A DNA stretch of 64,000 bases. Source: an uncultured Halocynthiibacter sp. (GTDB taxonomy: Bacteria > Pseudomonadota > Alphaproteobacteria > Rhodobacterales > Rhodobacteraceae). Under the pieces are notes generated by a model that was not told the DNA's origin, ran no database searches, and saw only the letters and a list, made by a program, of their open reading frames with translations. Positions within the stretch are counted from its first letter, which is position 1. Each line of letters starts with the position of its first letter. A program made the position numbers and the translations under genes. Positions 44,118-53,142 of this stretch are shown in pieces. The DNA is taken from positions 186,001 to 250,000 of the forward strand of contig CANNCD010000003.1 in the NCBI GenBank assembly GCA_947503035.1. The letters are read 5' to 3'.

Positions 44118-45239
44118 ATGGTTGACCAAGACAATTTTGAAGTCGGCAAAACAATGATGGCCGTCGTGACCACGGGCAACGGGGGCTATGAAATGTTGCA
44201 GTATTGCAAGGTGCCAATCCCGACCCCCACCAAGAACGAGGTCCTGATCCGCGTCCTTGCGGCGGGGGTGAACAATACCGAAATCAACACACGTCTGGGA
44301 TGGTATTCTTCGGCCGTCACAAGCGCCACCGAGACAGCAGCAAAGGATCAATCCGACGCGCCAGCGGACAAGCCCGACGGGGGATGGAGTGCGCCCACGC
44401 CGTTCCCATTGATCCAAGGGACCGACTGCTGCGGCGAGGTTGTAAAGACCGGCGCCGGTGTTGGAACGGCGCTGATTGGCAAGCGCGTTCTCGTTCGGCC
44501 TTGCATGCGTACAAACGGTTTTGATGATCTTAACACCGTCTGGATGGCTTCGGACTTTGATGGTGCTTTTGCGCAATTCGTGACGGTTCCCGCCTCCGAA
44601 GTTTTCGCCGTCGATTGTGATTGGTCAGACGCCGAACTGGCGACCATTCCATGTGCATATGGCACTGCGGAAAACATGCTTCATCGGTCCGGCGTCACGT
44701 CCGGCAGTCGCGTTCTTGTTGCGGGGGCATCTGGCGGTGTTGGATCGGCGGCGGTGCAACTCGCCAACAGGCGCGGCGCAGATGTTGTCGCGATCACAAG
44801 CCATGATAAGGCCGATCTGGTGCGCGACCTTGGGGCCAGCGTCGTCGTCGCACGGGGTGCTGATCTTGTCCGTGAGATCGGAGAAAACTCTATCGATATC
44901 GTGGTGGATAATGTCGCGGGGGATGGGTTTGGCCAGATGTTGAAGGTCCTAAAACGAGGGGGACGCTTTGTGTCATCTGGGGCAATCGCAGGTCCAATCG
45001 TCACCCTCGATATGCGGGATATGTATCTCAAAGATATCACTTTAATTGGATGTACGGCGTGGGACGCCCCAATTTTCCCCAACCTTATTTCATACATTGA
45101 GCGCGGTGAAATCTGCCCGTTGGTCGCACGGACATTTCCCTTGGCGCACATTGAGAATGCGCAAAGGGAATTTTTAAGAAAGCGTCACGTGGGGAACTTT
45201 GTTTTGTTGCCGCCGCCCCCGAATGCCGCGGACACCTAG
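44118..45239 (+). CDS. Zinc-less medium-chain dehydrogenase/quinone oxidoreductase-like protein
   Basis: 373 residues of the MDR superfamily: N-terminal GroES-like half (EVLIRVLAAGVNNTEINTR and GTDCCGEVVKTGAG), the nucleotide-binding AGASGGVGSAAVQLA at mid-protein, and a C-terminal half ending in PLAHIENAQREF. The typical alcohol-dehydrogenase zinc ligands are missing, so it should be a NADPH quinone reductase or enoyl reductase-like enzyme. An insertion (about 60-95, Ala/Asp/Thr-rich) lengthens the N-terminal domain. Start 44118 is chosen over a GTG at 44103. It ends 13 bases before the convergent mdeB stop, with no terminator seen. Confidence 0.88.
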   Translation: MVDQDNFEVGKTMMAVVTTGNGGYEMLQYCKVPIPTPTKNEVLIRVLAAGVNNTEINTRLGWYSSAVTSATETAAKDQSDAPADKPDGGWSAPTPFPLIQGTDCCGEVVKTGAGVGTALIGKRVLVRPCMRTNGFDDLNTVWMASDFDGAFAQFVTVPASEVFAVDCDWSDAELATIPCAYGTAENMLHRSGVTSGSRVLVAGASGGVGSAAVQLANRRGADVVAITSHDKADLVRDLGASVVVARGADLVREIGENSIDIVVDNVAGDGFGQMLKVLKRGGRFVSSGAIAGPIVTLDMRDMYLKDITLIGCTAWDAPIFPNLISYIERGEICPLVARTFPLAHIENAQREFLRKRHVGNFVLLPPPPNAADT

Positions 45240-45252
45240 GGTATTCGACCGC

Positions 45253-47616
45253 TCAAGCCGCCCCGATCTTTCGGCCCCGCGACAACTCACTTGCGGACTG
45301 GATCAAGCTCTTGGCATCAATGCGGAAATGGCGATACAGATCTTGGATCGTGCCAGTTTGACCGAAATGTTCCACGCCATGCGCGATGGTTTGATGCCCC
45401 AAAACACCCCCAAGCCATGACAACGTCGCGGGATGGCCATCGATCACGGTGATAACAACGCAATCACGCGGCACATCCTGCAGAAGTGTCTCGATATGGG
45501 CCTGCGCCCCCGTGATGCCATTTGCACGCGCGCGCTGTGCCGCGGTCCACACCGCATTCAGCCGATCTGCTGAGGTCACCGCAAGAACACCCACATCACG
45601 GCGCCCTTGGCCGATCACGCCCGCGGCTTTGATCGCTTCTGGGGCGACCGCGCCCTGATATGCGATCACAACTTCGCAATTCGGGCCTGGTTTACGCAGC
45701 CAATAGGCGCCATCGATGGCCCCTTGGCGGAACTCATCATCAACGCGCTTGCCTGGCTGCTCAATCGGGTTCGTCGTCAGGCGCAGATAGACCGAGCCGC
45801 CTGTTTCGTCGCGCAACCACGTGCGTTCGTCGGGGTCTCCTTCTCCATCTTTTTGCATATACCCAAAGGCCCATTCCATGATCACGGCCAATTCATCGGC
45901 AAATGCAGGTTCAAATGCCGCCAGCCCGTCCTGTGACATCCCAATCAACGGCGAGGCAATGGATTGATGCGCGCCGCCCTCTGGGGCCAGCGTCACACCC
46001 GATGGGGTACCGACAATCATGAACCGCGCATCCTGATAACAGGCGTAATTCAGTGCATCGAGACCACGCGAGACAAACGGATCATACACCGTCCCAATTG
46101 GGATCAGCCGTTTGCCAAAAACAGAATGAGACAGCCCCGCCGCCGCCAGCAACAAGAACAGGTTCATTTCAGCAATGCCCAGTTCAATATGCTGCCCCGA
46201 CGGGGTGAATTCCCATTTTGCCGTAGAGGGAATATTTTCGGTCTTGAAGGTGTCCTCTTGCGGGGCGCGGGCAAACAATTTGCGCCGGTTCACCCACGGG
46301 CCAAGATTGGTTGTCCCCGTCACATCCGGCGAGGTGGTGACGATACGCTCGGCCAGTTGACTGTCGCCCTTGGAGAGGTCATCCAGAATTTTACCAAAGG
46401 CCATTTGCGTCGAAATCTCGCGATCTGTCGTCAGCGTGATGTCGGGGACAGAGATTACATCGTCGGCGTACCGGCGCGGACTCTTTGCAAAGAACGGTAT
46501 TTCATACAGCGTCTTTTGAAAGGCATCGGGGTCTGCGATGGTCGCAAATTTGTCCCACTCTTCCCCCTCGCGAACACCCATATAGTCTTGCCAAGCGGCC
46601 ATCTGCGTTTTGTTCATCAACCCGCCATGGTTGTCTTTGTGGCCTGCGATGGGCGTCCCCCAACCTTTGATCGTATAGGCCAGAAAACACACAGGGCGGT
46701 CATGATCGATCGCGGCGAACGTCGCGGCCATGGTTTCAACGCAGTTGCCGCCAAGGTTCTCCATCAACGCCGCCAATTCCGCATCGGTGCGCGCCTCGAT
46801 AAGGCGCGTCACATCCCCTTGATCCCCCAAGGCCTCAAGGAGACGTTCACGCCATACGGCACCCCCCATAAAGGTCAGCGCAGAGTAGAGCTGATTTGGG
46901 CATTCATCGATCCAACGGCGCAGTTTATCCCCCCCAGGTTCAAGGAAGGCGGCCCGTTGCAGCACGCCGTATTTGACGCGCACAACATCCCAGCCGAACG
47001 CATCAAAAATCTGTTCAACACGTTGAAACAGACCCTCACGCACAACGCCATCAAGAGATTGGCGATTGTAATCGATAACCCACCAACAATTGCGTAGGTC
47101 GTTTTTCCATCCCTCTTGCAGCGCTTCATAGATATTGCCCTCATCCAGCTCTGCGTCGCCAACCAATGCGATCATACGCCCCATGTTTTGGTCTGCGCCC
47201 CACGTCTTGGCCTGTATGTAATCTTGTACAATCGACGCAAAGGACGTGATCGCCACACCAAGGCCAACCGAGCCCGTGGAAAAGTCCACATCGTCAATGT
47301 CCTTGGTGCGCGATGGGTAACTTTGCACGCCACCAAACCCGCGAAAATTCTCCATCTTTTCACGCGTCATGTTGCCCATCAGATATTGCATGGCGTGGAA
47401 AATCGGCGAGGCATGCGGTTTGACGGCCACCCGATCTTGGGGGCGCAATGTCTGGAAATACAGCGCGGTCATTATCGATACCATAGAGGCAGATGACGCC
47501 TGATGCCCCCCGACCTTGATGCCGTCCACCTTGGGGCGAATATGGTTGGCATGGTGAATCATCCAATGGGACAGCCATAGAAGACGTTGTTCAATCGCTT
47601 TGAGATGGTGCGGCAT
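45253..47616 (-). CDS. mdeB: Thiamine-diphosphate-dependent E1 component, MdeB type (2-oxobutyrate/pyruvate dehydrogenase)
   Basis: 787 residues, homologous to homodimeric pyruvate dehydrogenase E1 (AceE) but shorter. The ThDP site is GDAELDEGNIYEALQ; GGHQASSASMVSIM and GVTLAPEGGAHQSI are typical of the AceE/transketolase group. It begins 12 bases after the stop of the methionine gamma-lyase gene. In Pseudomonas putida the same pair, mdeA-mdeB, couples methionine cleavage to oxidation of the resulting 2-oxobutyrate; the E2 and E3 partners would come from elsewhere in the genome. Confidence 0.9.
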   Translation of the reverse strand: MPHHLKAIEQRLLWLSHWMIHHANHIRPKVDGIKVGGHQASSASMVSIMTALYFQTLRPQDRVAVKPHASPIFHAMQYLMGNMTREKMENFRGFGGVQSYPSRTKDIDDVDFSTGSVGLGVAITSFASIVQDYIQAKTWGADQNMGRMIALVGDAELDEGNIYEALQEGWKNDLRNCWWVIDYNRQSLDGVVREGLFQRVEQIFDAFGWDVVRVKYGVLQRAAFLEPGGDKLRRWIDECPNQLYSALTFMGGAVWRERLLEALGDQGDVTRLIEARTDAELAALMENLGGNCVETMAATFAAIDHDRPVCFLAYTIKGWGTPIAGHKDNHGGLMNKTQMAAWQDYMGVREGEEWDKFATIADPDAFQKTLYEIPFFAKSPRRYADDVISVPDITLTTDREISTQMAFGKILDDLSKGDSQLAERIVTTSPDVTGTTNLGPWVNRRKLFARAPQEDTFKTENIPSTAKWEFTPSGQHIELGIAEMNLFLLLAAAGLSHSVFGKRLIPIGTVYDPFVSRGLDALNYACYQDARFMIVGTPSGVTLAPEGGAHQSIASPLIGMSQDGLAAFEPAFADELAVIMEWAFGYMQKDGEGDPDERTWLRDETGGSVYLRLTTNPIEQPGKRVDDEFRQGAIDGAYWLRKPGPNCEVVIAYQGAVAPEAIKAAGVIGQGRRDVGVLAVTSADRLNAVWTAAQRARANGITGAQAHIETLLQDVPRDCVVITVIDGHPATLSWLGGVLGHQTIAHGVEHFGQTGTIQDLYRHFRIDAKSLIQSASELSRGRKIGAA

Positions 47617-47628
47617 GATAGGACGTCC

Positions 47629-48834
47629 CTATGCTGCGCTATAGATCGAAGGACGTGGCAAGGCCTGTTCGAGATCATAGATCACGTCATCAATCCCTTC
47701 GAGCCCGATGGACAGGCGCACAAGGCCTTCGCTGATGCCATGGCGCGCACGTTCTTCGGGGGAATAGGTCGAATGGGTCATGCTTGCTGGATGTTGAACC
47801 AACGTTTCCGCATCCCCAAGCGACACGGCCCGCGTGATAAGTTGGAGTTGGTTCATCATAGCGCGTCCCGCATCCAAACCGCCATTCAGTTCAAACGCGA
47901 TCATGCCGCCGAATTGTGACATCTGACGGGTGGCAATGTCATGTTGGGCAAAGCCGGCCAAACCTGGATACCATACGTTTTGTATGCCGTGGGCCTGTTC
48001 CAACATCTCGGCGACGATCATGGCGCTGCTACAATGGCGATCCATGCGCAGCTCTAGGGTCTTCAATCCGCGCAGGATCAGCATCGCATTGAATGGCGCC
48101 ATAACGGCCCCCGTCATATCCTTCATGCCATACAGACGAATGTCGGAAACAAGATCCTCTGAACCCGCCAGCAACCCCGCAACGACGTCCCCATGCCCGC
48201 CAAGATATTTTGTCGCCGAGTGCAGTACAATGTCCGCCCCAAGCGTTATCGGCTGGGTCAGATATGGGGTAGAATAGGTGTTATCAACCACAACATACGC
48301 ATCATGAGCATGCGCAATGTCCGAGATCGCCTGTATATCCACGAGACGCATGTTTGGATTTGCAGGCGTTTCAAAATACACCACCTTGGTTTTGTCACCG
48401 ATGGAGGCGGACAAATTCTCGGGCACAGACAGATCAACATGGGTCACTGTGATCCCGAACTTGGCCAGCCCGTGCTGCATGAACGAAAACGTACAGCCAT
48501 AAAGTGTCTTATCCAGAATGACTTCGTCGCCGGGCGAAAGAAGCGTCCACATCGTCGCGGTGATCGCCCCCATCCCAGATGCCAGCGCCAATCCGGCCTC
48601 GGCGCCCTCAAGTACAGCGATGCGTTTTTCAAGCAAATCACATGTGGGATTGGAGATGCGCGAATAAATATGCCCTGCCCGCTCTCCTGCAAACATTTCG
48701 CCGCCCGCTTCTGCGCTCTCAAATGCAAAGGTTGATGTCAGGTGCAAAGGCGGAGCGAGTGCGCCTTCGTTTTCCATCGGATCATATCCGTGATGAATGG
48801 CGCGTGTAGAAAAGCTGTTTGGACGATTTCGCAT
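47629..48834 (-). CDS. mdeA: Methionine gamma-lyase
   Basis: 401-residue PLP enzyme of the Cys/Met metabolism family that splits methionine to methanethiol, ammonia and 2-oxobutyrate. The PLP lysine is in SATKYLGGHGDVV (about K209), the phosphate and ring contacts are in YSRISNPT and ASGMGAI, and LYGCTFSFMQHG carries the Cys (about C114) that distinguishes methionine gamma-lyases from cystathionine synthases and lyases, which usually have Gly or Pro there. GGAG precedes the ATG by eight bases. It is divergent from mdeR and directly upstream of mdeB. The methanethiol product connects to organosulfur cycling in marine roseobacters. Confidence 0.93.
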   Translation of the reverse strand: MRNRPNSFSTRAIHHGYDPMENEGALAPPLHLTSTFAFESAEAGGEMFAGERAGHIYSRISNPTCDLLEKRIAVLEGAEAGLALASGMGAITATMWTLLSPGDEVILDKTLYGCTFSFMQHGLAKFGITVTHVDLSVPENLSASIGDKTKVVYFETPANPNMRLVDIQAISDIAHAHDAYVVVDNTYSTPYLTQPITLGADIVLHSATKYLGGHGDVVAGLLAGSEDLVSDIRLYGMKDMTGAVMAPFNAMLILRGLKTLELRMDRHCSSAMIVAEMLEQAHGIQNVWYPGLAGFAQHDIATRQMSQFGGMIAFELNGGLDAGRAMMNQLQLITRAVSLGDAETLVQHPASMTHSTYSPEERARHGISEGLVRLSIGLEGIDDVIYDLEQALPRPSIYSAA

Positions 48835-48871
48835 TTAATGGCTCCCATGTTTGAGAGCATCATATTTCAAC

Positions 48872-48890
48872 GAAACCCCCAAAAGGTTTC
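48872..48890. promoter_or_regulatory. Dyad upstream of mdeA
   Basis: GAAACC and GGTTTC around a 7-base centre, 38-56 bases before the mdeA start and within the 102-base region shared with mdeR. Possible regulator site for the mdeAB promoter. Confidence 0.35.
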
Positions 48891-48917
48891 AAAATCTGCG
48901 TTGATGTAGGTCCTATT

Positions 48918-48932
48918 TGGCATTATATGCCA
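48918..48932. promoter_or_regulatory. Palindrome just upstream of mdeR
   Basis: TGGCAT-TAT-ATGCCA, a perfect 6-base-arm dyad ending four bases before the mdeR ATG. Its A+T-rich centre and 15-base size fit an Lrp/AsnC-type operator for autoregulation. Confidence 0.5.
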
Positions 48933-48936
48933 CTAC

Positions 48937-49404
48937 ATGAGGAAAATAGATGAAAAAGACCAACAGATAATTCGCGCATTGCAGCGAAACGGTCGCATGA
49001 CCAACCAAGACTTGGCGACGGCCGTGAACCTGTCGCCGTCCCCTTGCCTGCGGCGGCTCAAACTGTTGGAGCAAGACGGCGTCATCACGGGCTATAGCGC
49101 CAATATCAATGAACAGGCCTATGGGCTGCCGGTGACTGTGTTTGTGCACATCACTCTCCAAAGTCACACCGAAGCGGCCGTCCGCCAATTTGAAGCCGAC
49201 ATCGCGCGCGTCGATCAGGTTCTGGAGTGTTTCGTCACGACCGGCACCTCGGATTATCTGTTGCGCGTTGTCGTGGCGGACCTTGCCGGCTATGAAGATT
49301 TTGTCCGCAGAAAGCTTCATTCCATTGGCAGTATTGCGTCAATCGACAGCAGCTTTGTCTATGGTGTCGTCAAAAAAACGAATGTGTTTCCGGTCGTCGT
49401 ATAA
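48937..49404 (+). CDS. mdeR: Lrp/AsnC-family regulator MdeR
   Basis: 155 residues: N-terminal helix-turn-helix (DQQIIRALQRNGRMTNQDLATAVNLSPSPCLRRLKLLEQDGVI) and a C-terminal RAM ligand-binding domain (VTVFVHITLQ, then FVTTGTSDYLLRVVVADLAGYEDFV). Divergent from mdeA exactly as mdeR in P. putida, where it activates methionine-catabolic genes in response to methionine. No ribosome site is evident before the ATG and a palindrome almost touches it, suggesting a short or absent leader and autorepression. Confidence 0.92.
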   Translation: MRKIDEKDQQIIRALQRNGRMTNQDLATAVNLSPSPCLRRLKLLEQDGVITGYSANINEQAYGLPVTVFVHITLQSHTEAAVRQFEADIARVDQVLECFVTTGTSDYLLRVVVADLAGYEDFVRRKLHSIGSIASIDSSFVYGVVKKTNVFPVVV

Positions 49405-49438
49405 TCCGTTCTGGGGCGCCTTCGTTTCGGCAAAAGTG

Positions 49439-49473
49439 TGACGGCGCCGTGCAAACATTCCACGGCGCCGTCA
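49439..49473. terminator. Bidirectional terminator between mdeR and amino acid dehydrogenase
   Basis: TGACGGCGCCGTG and CACGGCGCCGTCA are perfect 13-base arms with a 9-base loop, in the 82-base gap of two convergent genes. It is the most stable hairpin in the window by eye. Confidence 0.8.
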
Positions 49474-49486
49474 AAGTCTCGCGCTT

Positions 49487-50569
49487 CTAGCGCGTGTTGA
49501 CGTGTTGTTGGGTGTCACGCTCGATTGCGCTTTCGATCACTTGGACCGCCATCTCATGAGCAACACGTGACGGCGTTTTACCGGTTGTGCCGCATAGATT
49601 CAGGAGGGTCTCGGCTCTCGTGGAAATACGATCCAGACGCTCTTGTTGATATTCGCGACCAAAGTTGTGGATCTCAGCAGCCAGACTAATGATGCCGCCC
49701 GCGTTGACCATATAGTCGGGCAGGTAACAGATATTCTGTTGCTGCAATTGCGCGGCAACTTCTGGCACAGCCAGCTGATTGTTCGCCGCGCCGCAAACAA
49801 GTTTGGCCGACAGCTTTGCCACGGTTTGTTCGGTCAGGATCCCCCCCAAAGCACAGGGTGCGAAGATATCCATCTCTTGGTCAAACACGCGATCAACAGC
49901 ACAGACAGACGCGTCGAATTTTGTGACGGCCAGCTCAACTGCTTCGACATTGATGTCCGACACAATCAAGTCCGCACCTGCATCAAACAATTTCGACGCA
50001 AGAGACATTCCAACATGGCCAAGTCCCTGCACCAACACTTTGCGGCCCGTAAGGTCGTCACTGCCAAAGACATCAGCAGCGCCCAGTTTTAGGCATTGAA
50101 AGACGCCTTCTGCGGTATACGGTGACGGATCGCCAACCGATGTTTCGCAGTTGTCCAAGCCAACCGCATAGGGCGTCTCTTGCGCGACAATTTCCATGTC
50201 TGCGGTCGAAATCCCTACGTCTTCGGCGGTGTAATATGCGCCTTGCAGGCGATCTACTGCGCGGCCGAAGGCACGGAATAACGCCTCGGACTTGTCGGTT
50301 TTGGGGTTGCCAATAATAACCGCCTTGCCTCCGCCTAAGCCCAATTCGGCAAGTGCATTTTTATATGTCATGCCTTCCGCAAGCCGCAACGCATCATAGC
50401 GCGCCTCTTCGAGCGTATCATAATTCCACATGCGACATCCCCCCGCCGCAGGGCCACATGCGGTTGAGTGGATACAAATGAAGGCGCGAAGTTTGCTTTC
50501 GCTTTCTTCAACAAAAATCAGACGTTCATAGCCTTGGGGCGCGATTTCTTCGGTGATGCAGAGTTGCAT
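49487..50569 (-). CDS. Leu/Glu/Phe/Val-type amino acid dehydrogenase
   Basis: 360 residues. An NAD-dependent oxidative deaminase of the Glu/Leu/Phe/Val superfamily, short form typical of Leu/Phe/Val enzymes. The catalytic Lys lies in GLGGGKAVIIGNP, substrate-binding GPAAGGCRMW is present, and the NAD fold is VLVQGLGHVGMSLASKL. AGGA six bases before the ATG at 50569 sets the start. It is divergent from its own Lrp-type regulator (122 bases between starts). Together with mde genes it makes this stretch an amino acid degradation region. Exact amino acid specificity cannot be read. Confidence 0.9.
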   Translation of the reverse strand: MQLCITEEIAPQGYERLIFVEESESKLRAFICIHSTACGPAAGGCRMWNYDTLEEARYDALRLAEGMTYKNALAELGLGGGKAVIIGNPKTDKSEALFRAFGRAVDRLQGAYYTAEDVGISTADMEIVAQETPYAVGLDNCETSVGDPSPYTAEGVFQCLKLGAADVFGSDDLTGRKVLVQGLGHVGMSLASKLFDAGADLIVSDINVEAVELAVTKFDASVCAVDRVFDQEMDIFAPCALGGILTEQTVAKLSAKLVCGAANNQLAVPEVAAQLQQQNICYLPDYMVNAGGIISLAAEIHNFGREYQQERLDRISTRAETLLNLCGTTGKTPSRVAHEMAVQVIESAIERDTQQHVNTR

Positions 50570-50691
50570 AAAATTTCCTATCTCTCTCGTTTGCAAGCAC
50601 TAGAGAAAATCCCACGATTTCGCAGGTTGAACTACATCATAATTCTACCTATATTTTGATATATGAGTGGAAATATCACGAGAGACCCAAA

Positions 50692-51159
50692 ATGGTAGCG
50701 AAATTCACTACTGATGACGTAGATAGGCGAATCGTACGAGCCCTCACTAAGGACGGCCGCATGTCCTTGTCCGAGCTGGCCGATTTGGTTGGCCTGTCGG
50801 CCACGCCATGCAAAAGACGCCTCACCAAATTAGAAGAAGCAGGCATCATTTCGGGCTATTCTGCGGTCATCGATCACAAAGCATCGGGTTTTGGGATCAC
50901 CGTCTTTGTCTCGGTTGAATTGGAGCGTCAAAAAGGCGAAGAGCTTGTTCTGTTCGAGAAGAAAGTGATGCAATTTGAAGAGGTCGTGACGGGGTCTCTT
51001 ATGACCGGTTCTCAGGATTTTTTGCTAGAAGTTGTCGTCGAAAGTCTCGAAGAATATGAGAGCTTCTTGCAGAATAAACTCCTTAAGTTTGAGGGGGTCC
51101 GTTCTGTTCGATCAATGTTTGCCCTGAGAAAATTCGTCGACCGATCGCGTGTGCCTTAA
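50692..51159 (+). CDS. Lrp/AsnC-family regulator
   Basis: 155 residues: helix-turn-helix (DVDRRIVRALTKDGRMSLSELADLVGLSATPCKRRLTKLEEAGII) and RAM domain (ITVFVSVELER, then LMTGSQDFLLEVVVESLEEYESFL). It shares the domain plan with MdeR but differs clearly in sequence. ATG 50692 is preferred over an open frame from 50656. Divergent from the amino acid dehydrogenase gene, it is probably its activator or repressor, responding to a branched-chain or aromatic amino acid. Confidence 0.92.
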   Translation: MVAKFTTDDVDRRIVRALTKDGRMSLSELADLVGLSATPCKRRLTKLEEAGIISGYSAVIDHKASGFGITVFVSVELERQKGEELVLFEKKVMQFEEVVTGSLMTGSQDFLLEVVVESLEEYESFLQNKLLKFEGVRSVRSMFALRKFVDRSRVP

Positions 51160-51215
51160 GGCGCGCGCCCTGTGGTGTTCGGAACACGAGCGTCAACATT
51201 CTGTCCCAACTGATC

Positions 51216-51243
51216 AGATGTTGCGCCCGAAAACGCAACATCT
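51216..51243. terminator. Bidirectional terminator between lrp-type gene and dppC
   Basis: AGATGTTGCG and CGCAACATCT are perfect 10-base arms with an 8-base loop, in the gap of two convergent genes. No T-run on either side. Confidence 0.65.
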
Positions 51244-51273
51244 CAATTCATATGTTCGCACTGGCATAAACGT

Positions 51274-52152
51274 CTATGCGCGGGTTTTTCCAAGCGGGTC
51301 GAGCTCATCACGAAGCCAATCGCCCAACAGGTTCAATCCAAGAACTGTAAGCATGATCGCGATACCAGGGAAAACCGTGACCCACCACGCGGTTTGGATA
51401 TAGCTGCGCCCCTCGGACAACATCCCGCCCCACGTCGGCGTTTGCGGATCCGCGCCAAGACCAAGGAAGGTCAGGCTGCTTTCCAGAAGGATGTTGTTGG
51501 CCACGTTCAGGGTCAAAAGGATGATCAAGGGACCCAAGGCGTTCGGCAAGATATGGCGGAAGATGATTTTAACATCCGACAGACCATAGCTGCGCGCCGC
51601 CTGTACGAATTCACGTTCACGCAGGCTCAGAACCGAACCACGCACCAGCCGCGCATATTGCACCCATTGCGACACAATCATCAGGACAATGATCCGGTCG
51701 ATCCCCGGTCCAACGATGGCAATCACCGTGATCGCCAGCAAAATGAACGGCAACGCCAACTGAATATCGGCAAATCGCATGATAAAGGCATCAAGGAACC
51801 CGCGGTAATAGCCCGCAAAAAGCCCGATCACGGTCCCCAAGACGACCGCGCCAAGCGCGGACAGCAGGCCAACGACCAAAGAAACGCGGCCGCCATGTAC
51901 GATACGTTCAAGGATGTCGCGGCCCAATGGATCGGTGCCCAAGAAGAACTCGGCCGACTGAAACGGCTCGGTAAGGCGCGCAACCAAATTTACCTTGCCT
52001 CCACCGTCAGGAAAAAGAACGCCGGACAAAAGCACCACAAGAACCAAAGTTCCCGTCAGCAGGCTGCCCGCGATGAATTCAAAGCAAAAATAACGACTTG
52101 CCATGACCTTATGCGTCCAAGTTTGATTGGAAGTGTTGTTCATATCGCTCAT
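51274..52152 (-). CDS. dppC: Peptide ABC transporter, permease (DppC/OppC type)
   Basis: 292 residues with about six membrane spans and an N-terminal OppC extension. The ATPase-contact (EAA) loop reads REREFVQAARSYGLSDVKIIFRHILPNALGPLIILLTLNVANNIL. It starts directly at the end of dppB (TAA then ATG). It forms the inner-membrane channel with DppB and is last of the five-gene pcp-ATPase-SBP-dppB-dppC transcript. Confidence 0.94.
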   Translation of the reverse strand: MSDMNNTSNQTWTHKVMASRYFCFEFIAGSLLTGTLVLVVLLSGVLFPDGGGKVNLVARLTEPFQSAEFFLGTDPLGRDILERIVHGGRVSLVVGLLSALGAVVLGTVIGLFAGYYRGFLDAFIMRFADIQLALPFILLAITVIAIVGPGIDRIIVLMIVSQWVQYARLVRGSVLSLREREFVQAARSYGLSDVKIIFRHILPNALGPLIILLTLNVANNILLESSLTFLGLGADPQTPTWGGMLSEGRSYIQTAWWVTVFPGIAIMLTVLGLNLLGDWLRDELDPLGKTRA

Positions 52153-53079
52153 TTATGCCACCCGAATTCTAGGGTCGATCAATCCATAGACAAGGTCCAC
52201 GGCCAAGTTAACCGCAACGATCATGATCGCCAGAATGGAAACCGTTGCTTGCAAAAGAGGATAGTCACGCTGGGCAATGGCCTCGATTGAGAGCGTGCCC
52301 ATACCCGGCCAGTTGAAGACCAGCTCGATGATGACCAGCCCGCCAATGAGGTTACCAAATTGGAGCCCAAGGAATGTCACGATAGAGATCGCCGCGTTGC
52401 GCAACGCGTGTTTATAGATCACCGTCTTTTCGCTCAGACCCTTGGCGCGCGCCACCATGACGTATTGCGACGATAGCGTTTCCAACATTTGCGTGCGCAC
52501 AAGCCGCACGTTGGTCGCCGTCAGAATGATCCCAATCGTTGTCGCGGGCAATAAAATCGACTGCCAAGAGCTAAATCCCGATGCGGGTAAGATGGGGAAA
52601 GTGATCGAGAACATAAGCACCAACATGATGCCAAGCCAAAAGTTCGGAAACGACAGACCGACCAGCGACAAAACACGGATAATTTGGTCCGCCGCCCCGC
52701 CCTTGTGGACAGCCGCGTAAATACCAAGCGGAATGGACAGGGCAATCGACACAACCATCGATGCAACAGCCAAAAGCAAGGTCGAAGGCAGCGCAAGCGC
52801 AATAAGATCACGTACAGACCCGCGGAAGAAGGACTCTCCGAGATCCCCCGACAAGATATTTCTGACAAAGTCGAAATACTGTTTGATAAACGACTGATTG
52901 AGACCAAGCGCTTCGCGAATGCGATCAAGATCAGCCTCCGTCACGCTACTTGACTGTGCTGTCATCATGATCGCTGGATCCCCCGTCAAGCGGATCGCAA
53001 ACGCCACAAAAAGCGTCACCGCGATGGTAACAAGCACAGCCTGCAGCAGCCGTTGAATGAGAAACCTGAGAATAGGCAT
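52153..53079 (-). CDS. dppB: Peptide ABC transporter, permease (DppB/OppB type)
   Basis: 308 residues with about six spans. N-terminal FLIQRLLQAVLVTIAVTLFVAFAIRLTGDP is typical for OppB, and the contact loop is MLETLSSQYVMVARAKGLSEKTVIYKHALRNAAISIVTFLGLQFGNLIGG. The start at 53079 has AGGAG eight bases upstream; an open frame extending to 53121 is not used. It lies 63 bases after the binding-protein gene. Confidence 0.94.
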   Translation of the reverse strand: MPILRFLIQRLLQAVLVTIAVTLFVAFAIRLTGDPAIMMTAQSSSVTEADLDRIREALGLNQSFIKQYFDFVRNILSGDLGESFFRGSVRDLIALALPSTLLLAVASMVVSIALSIPLGIYAAVHKGGAADQIIRVLSLVGLSFPNFWLGIMLVLMFSITFPILPASGFSSWQSILLPATTIGIILTATNVRLVRTQMLETLSSQYVMVARAKGLSEKTVIYKHALRNAAISIVTFLGLQFGNLIGGLVIIELVFNWPGMGTLSIEAIAQRDYPLLQATVSILAIMIVAVNLAVDLVYGLIDPRIRVA

Positions 53080-53142
53080 GTTCAGAACTCCTAGCTGATT
53101 GAATTGGGATATGGCCCCCACATATCTGGGGGCCGCACCCTG

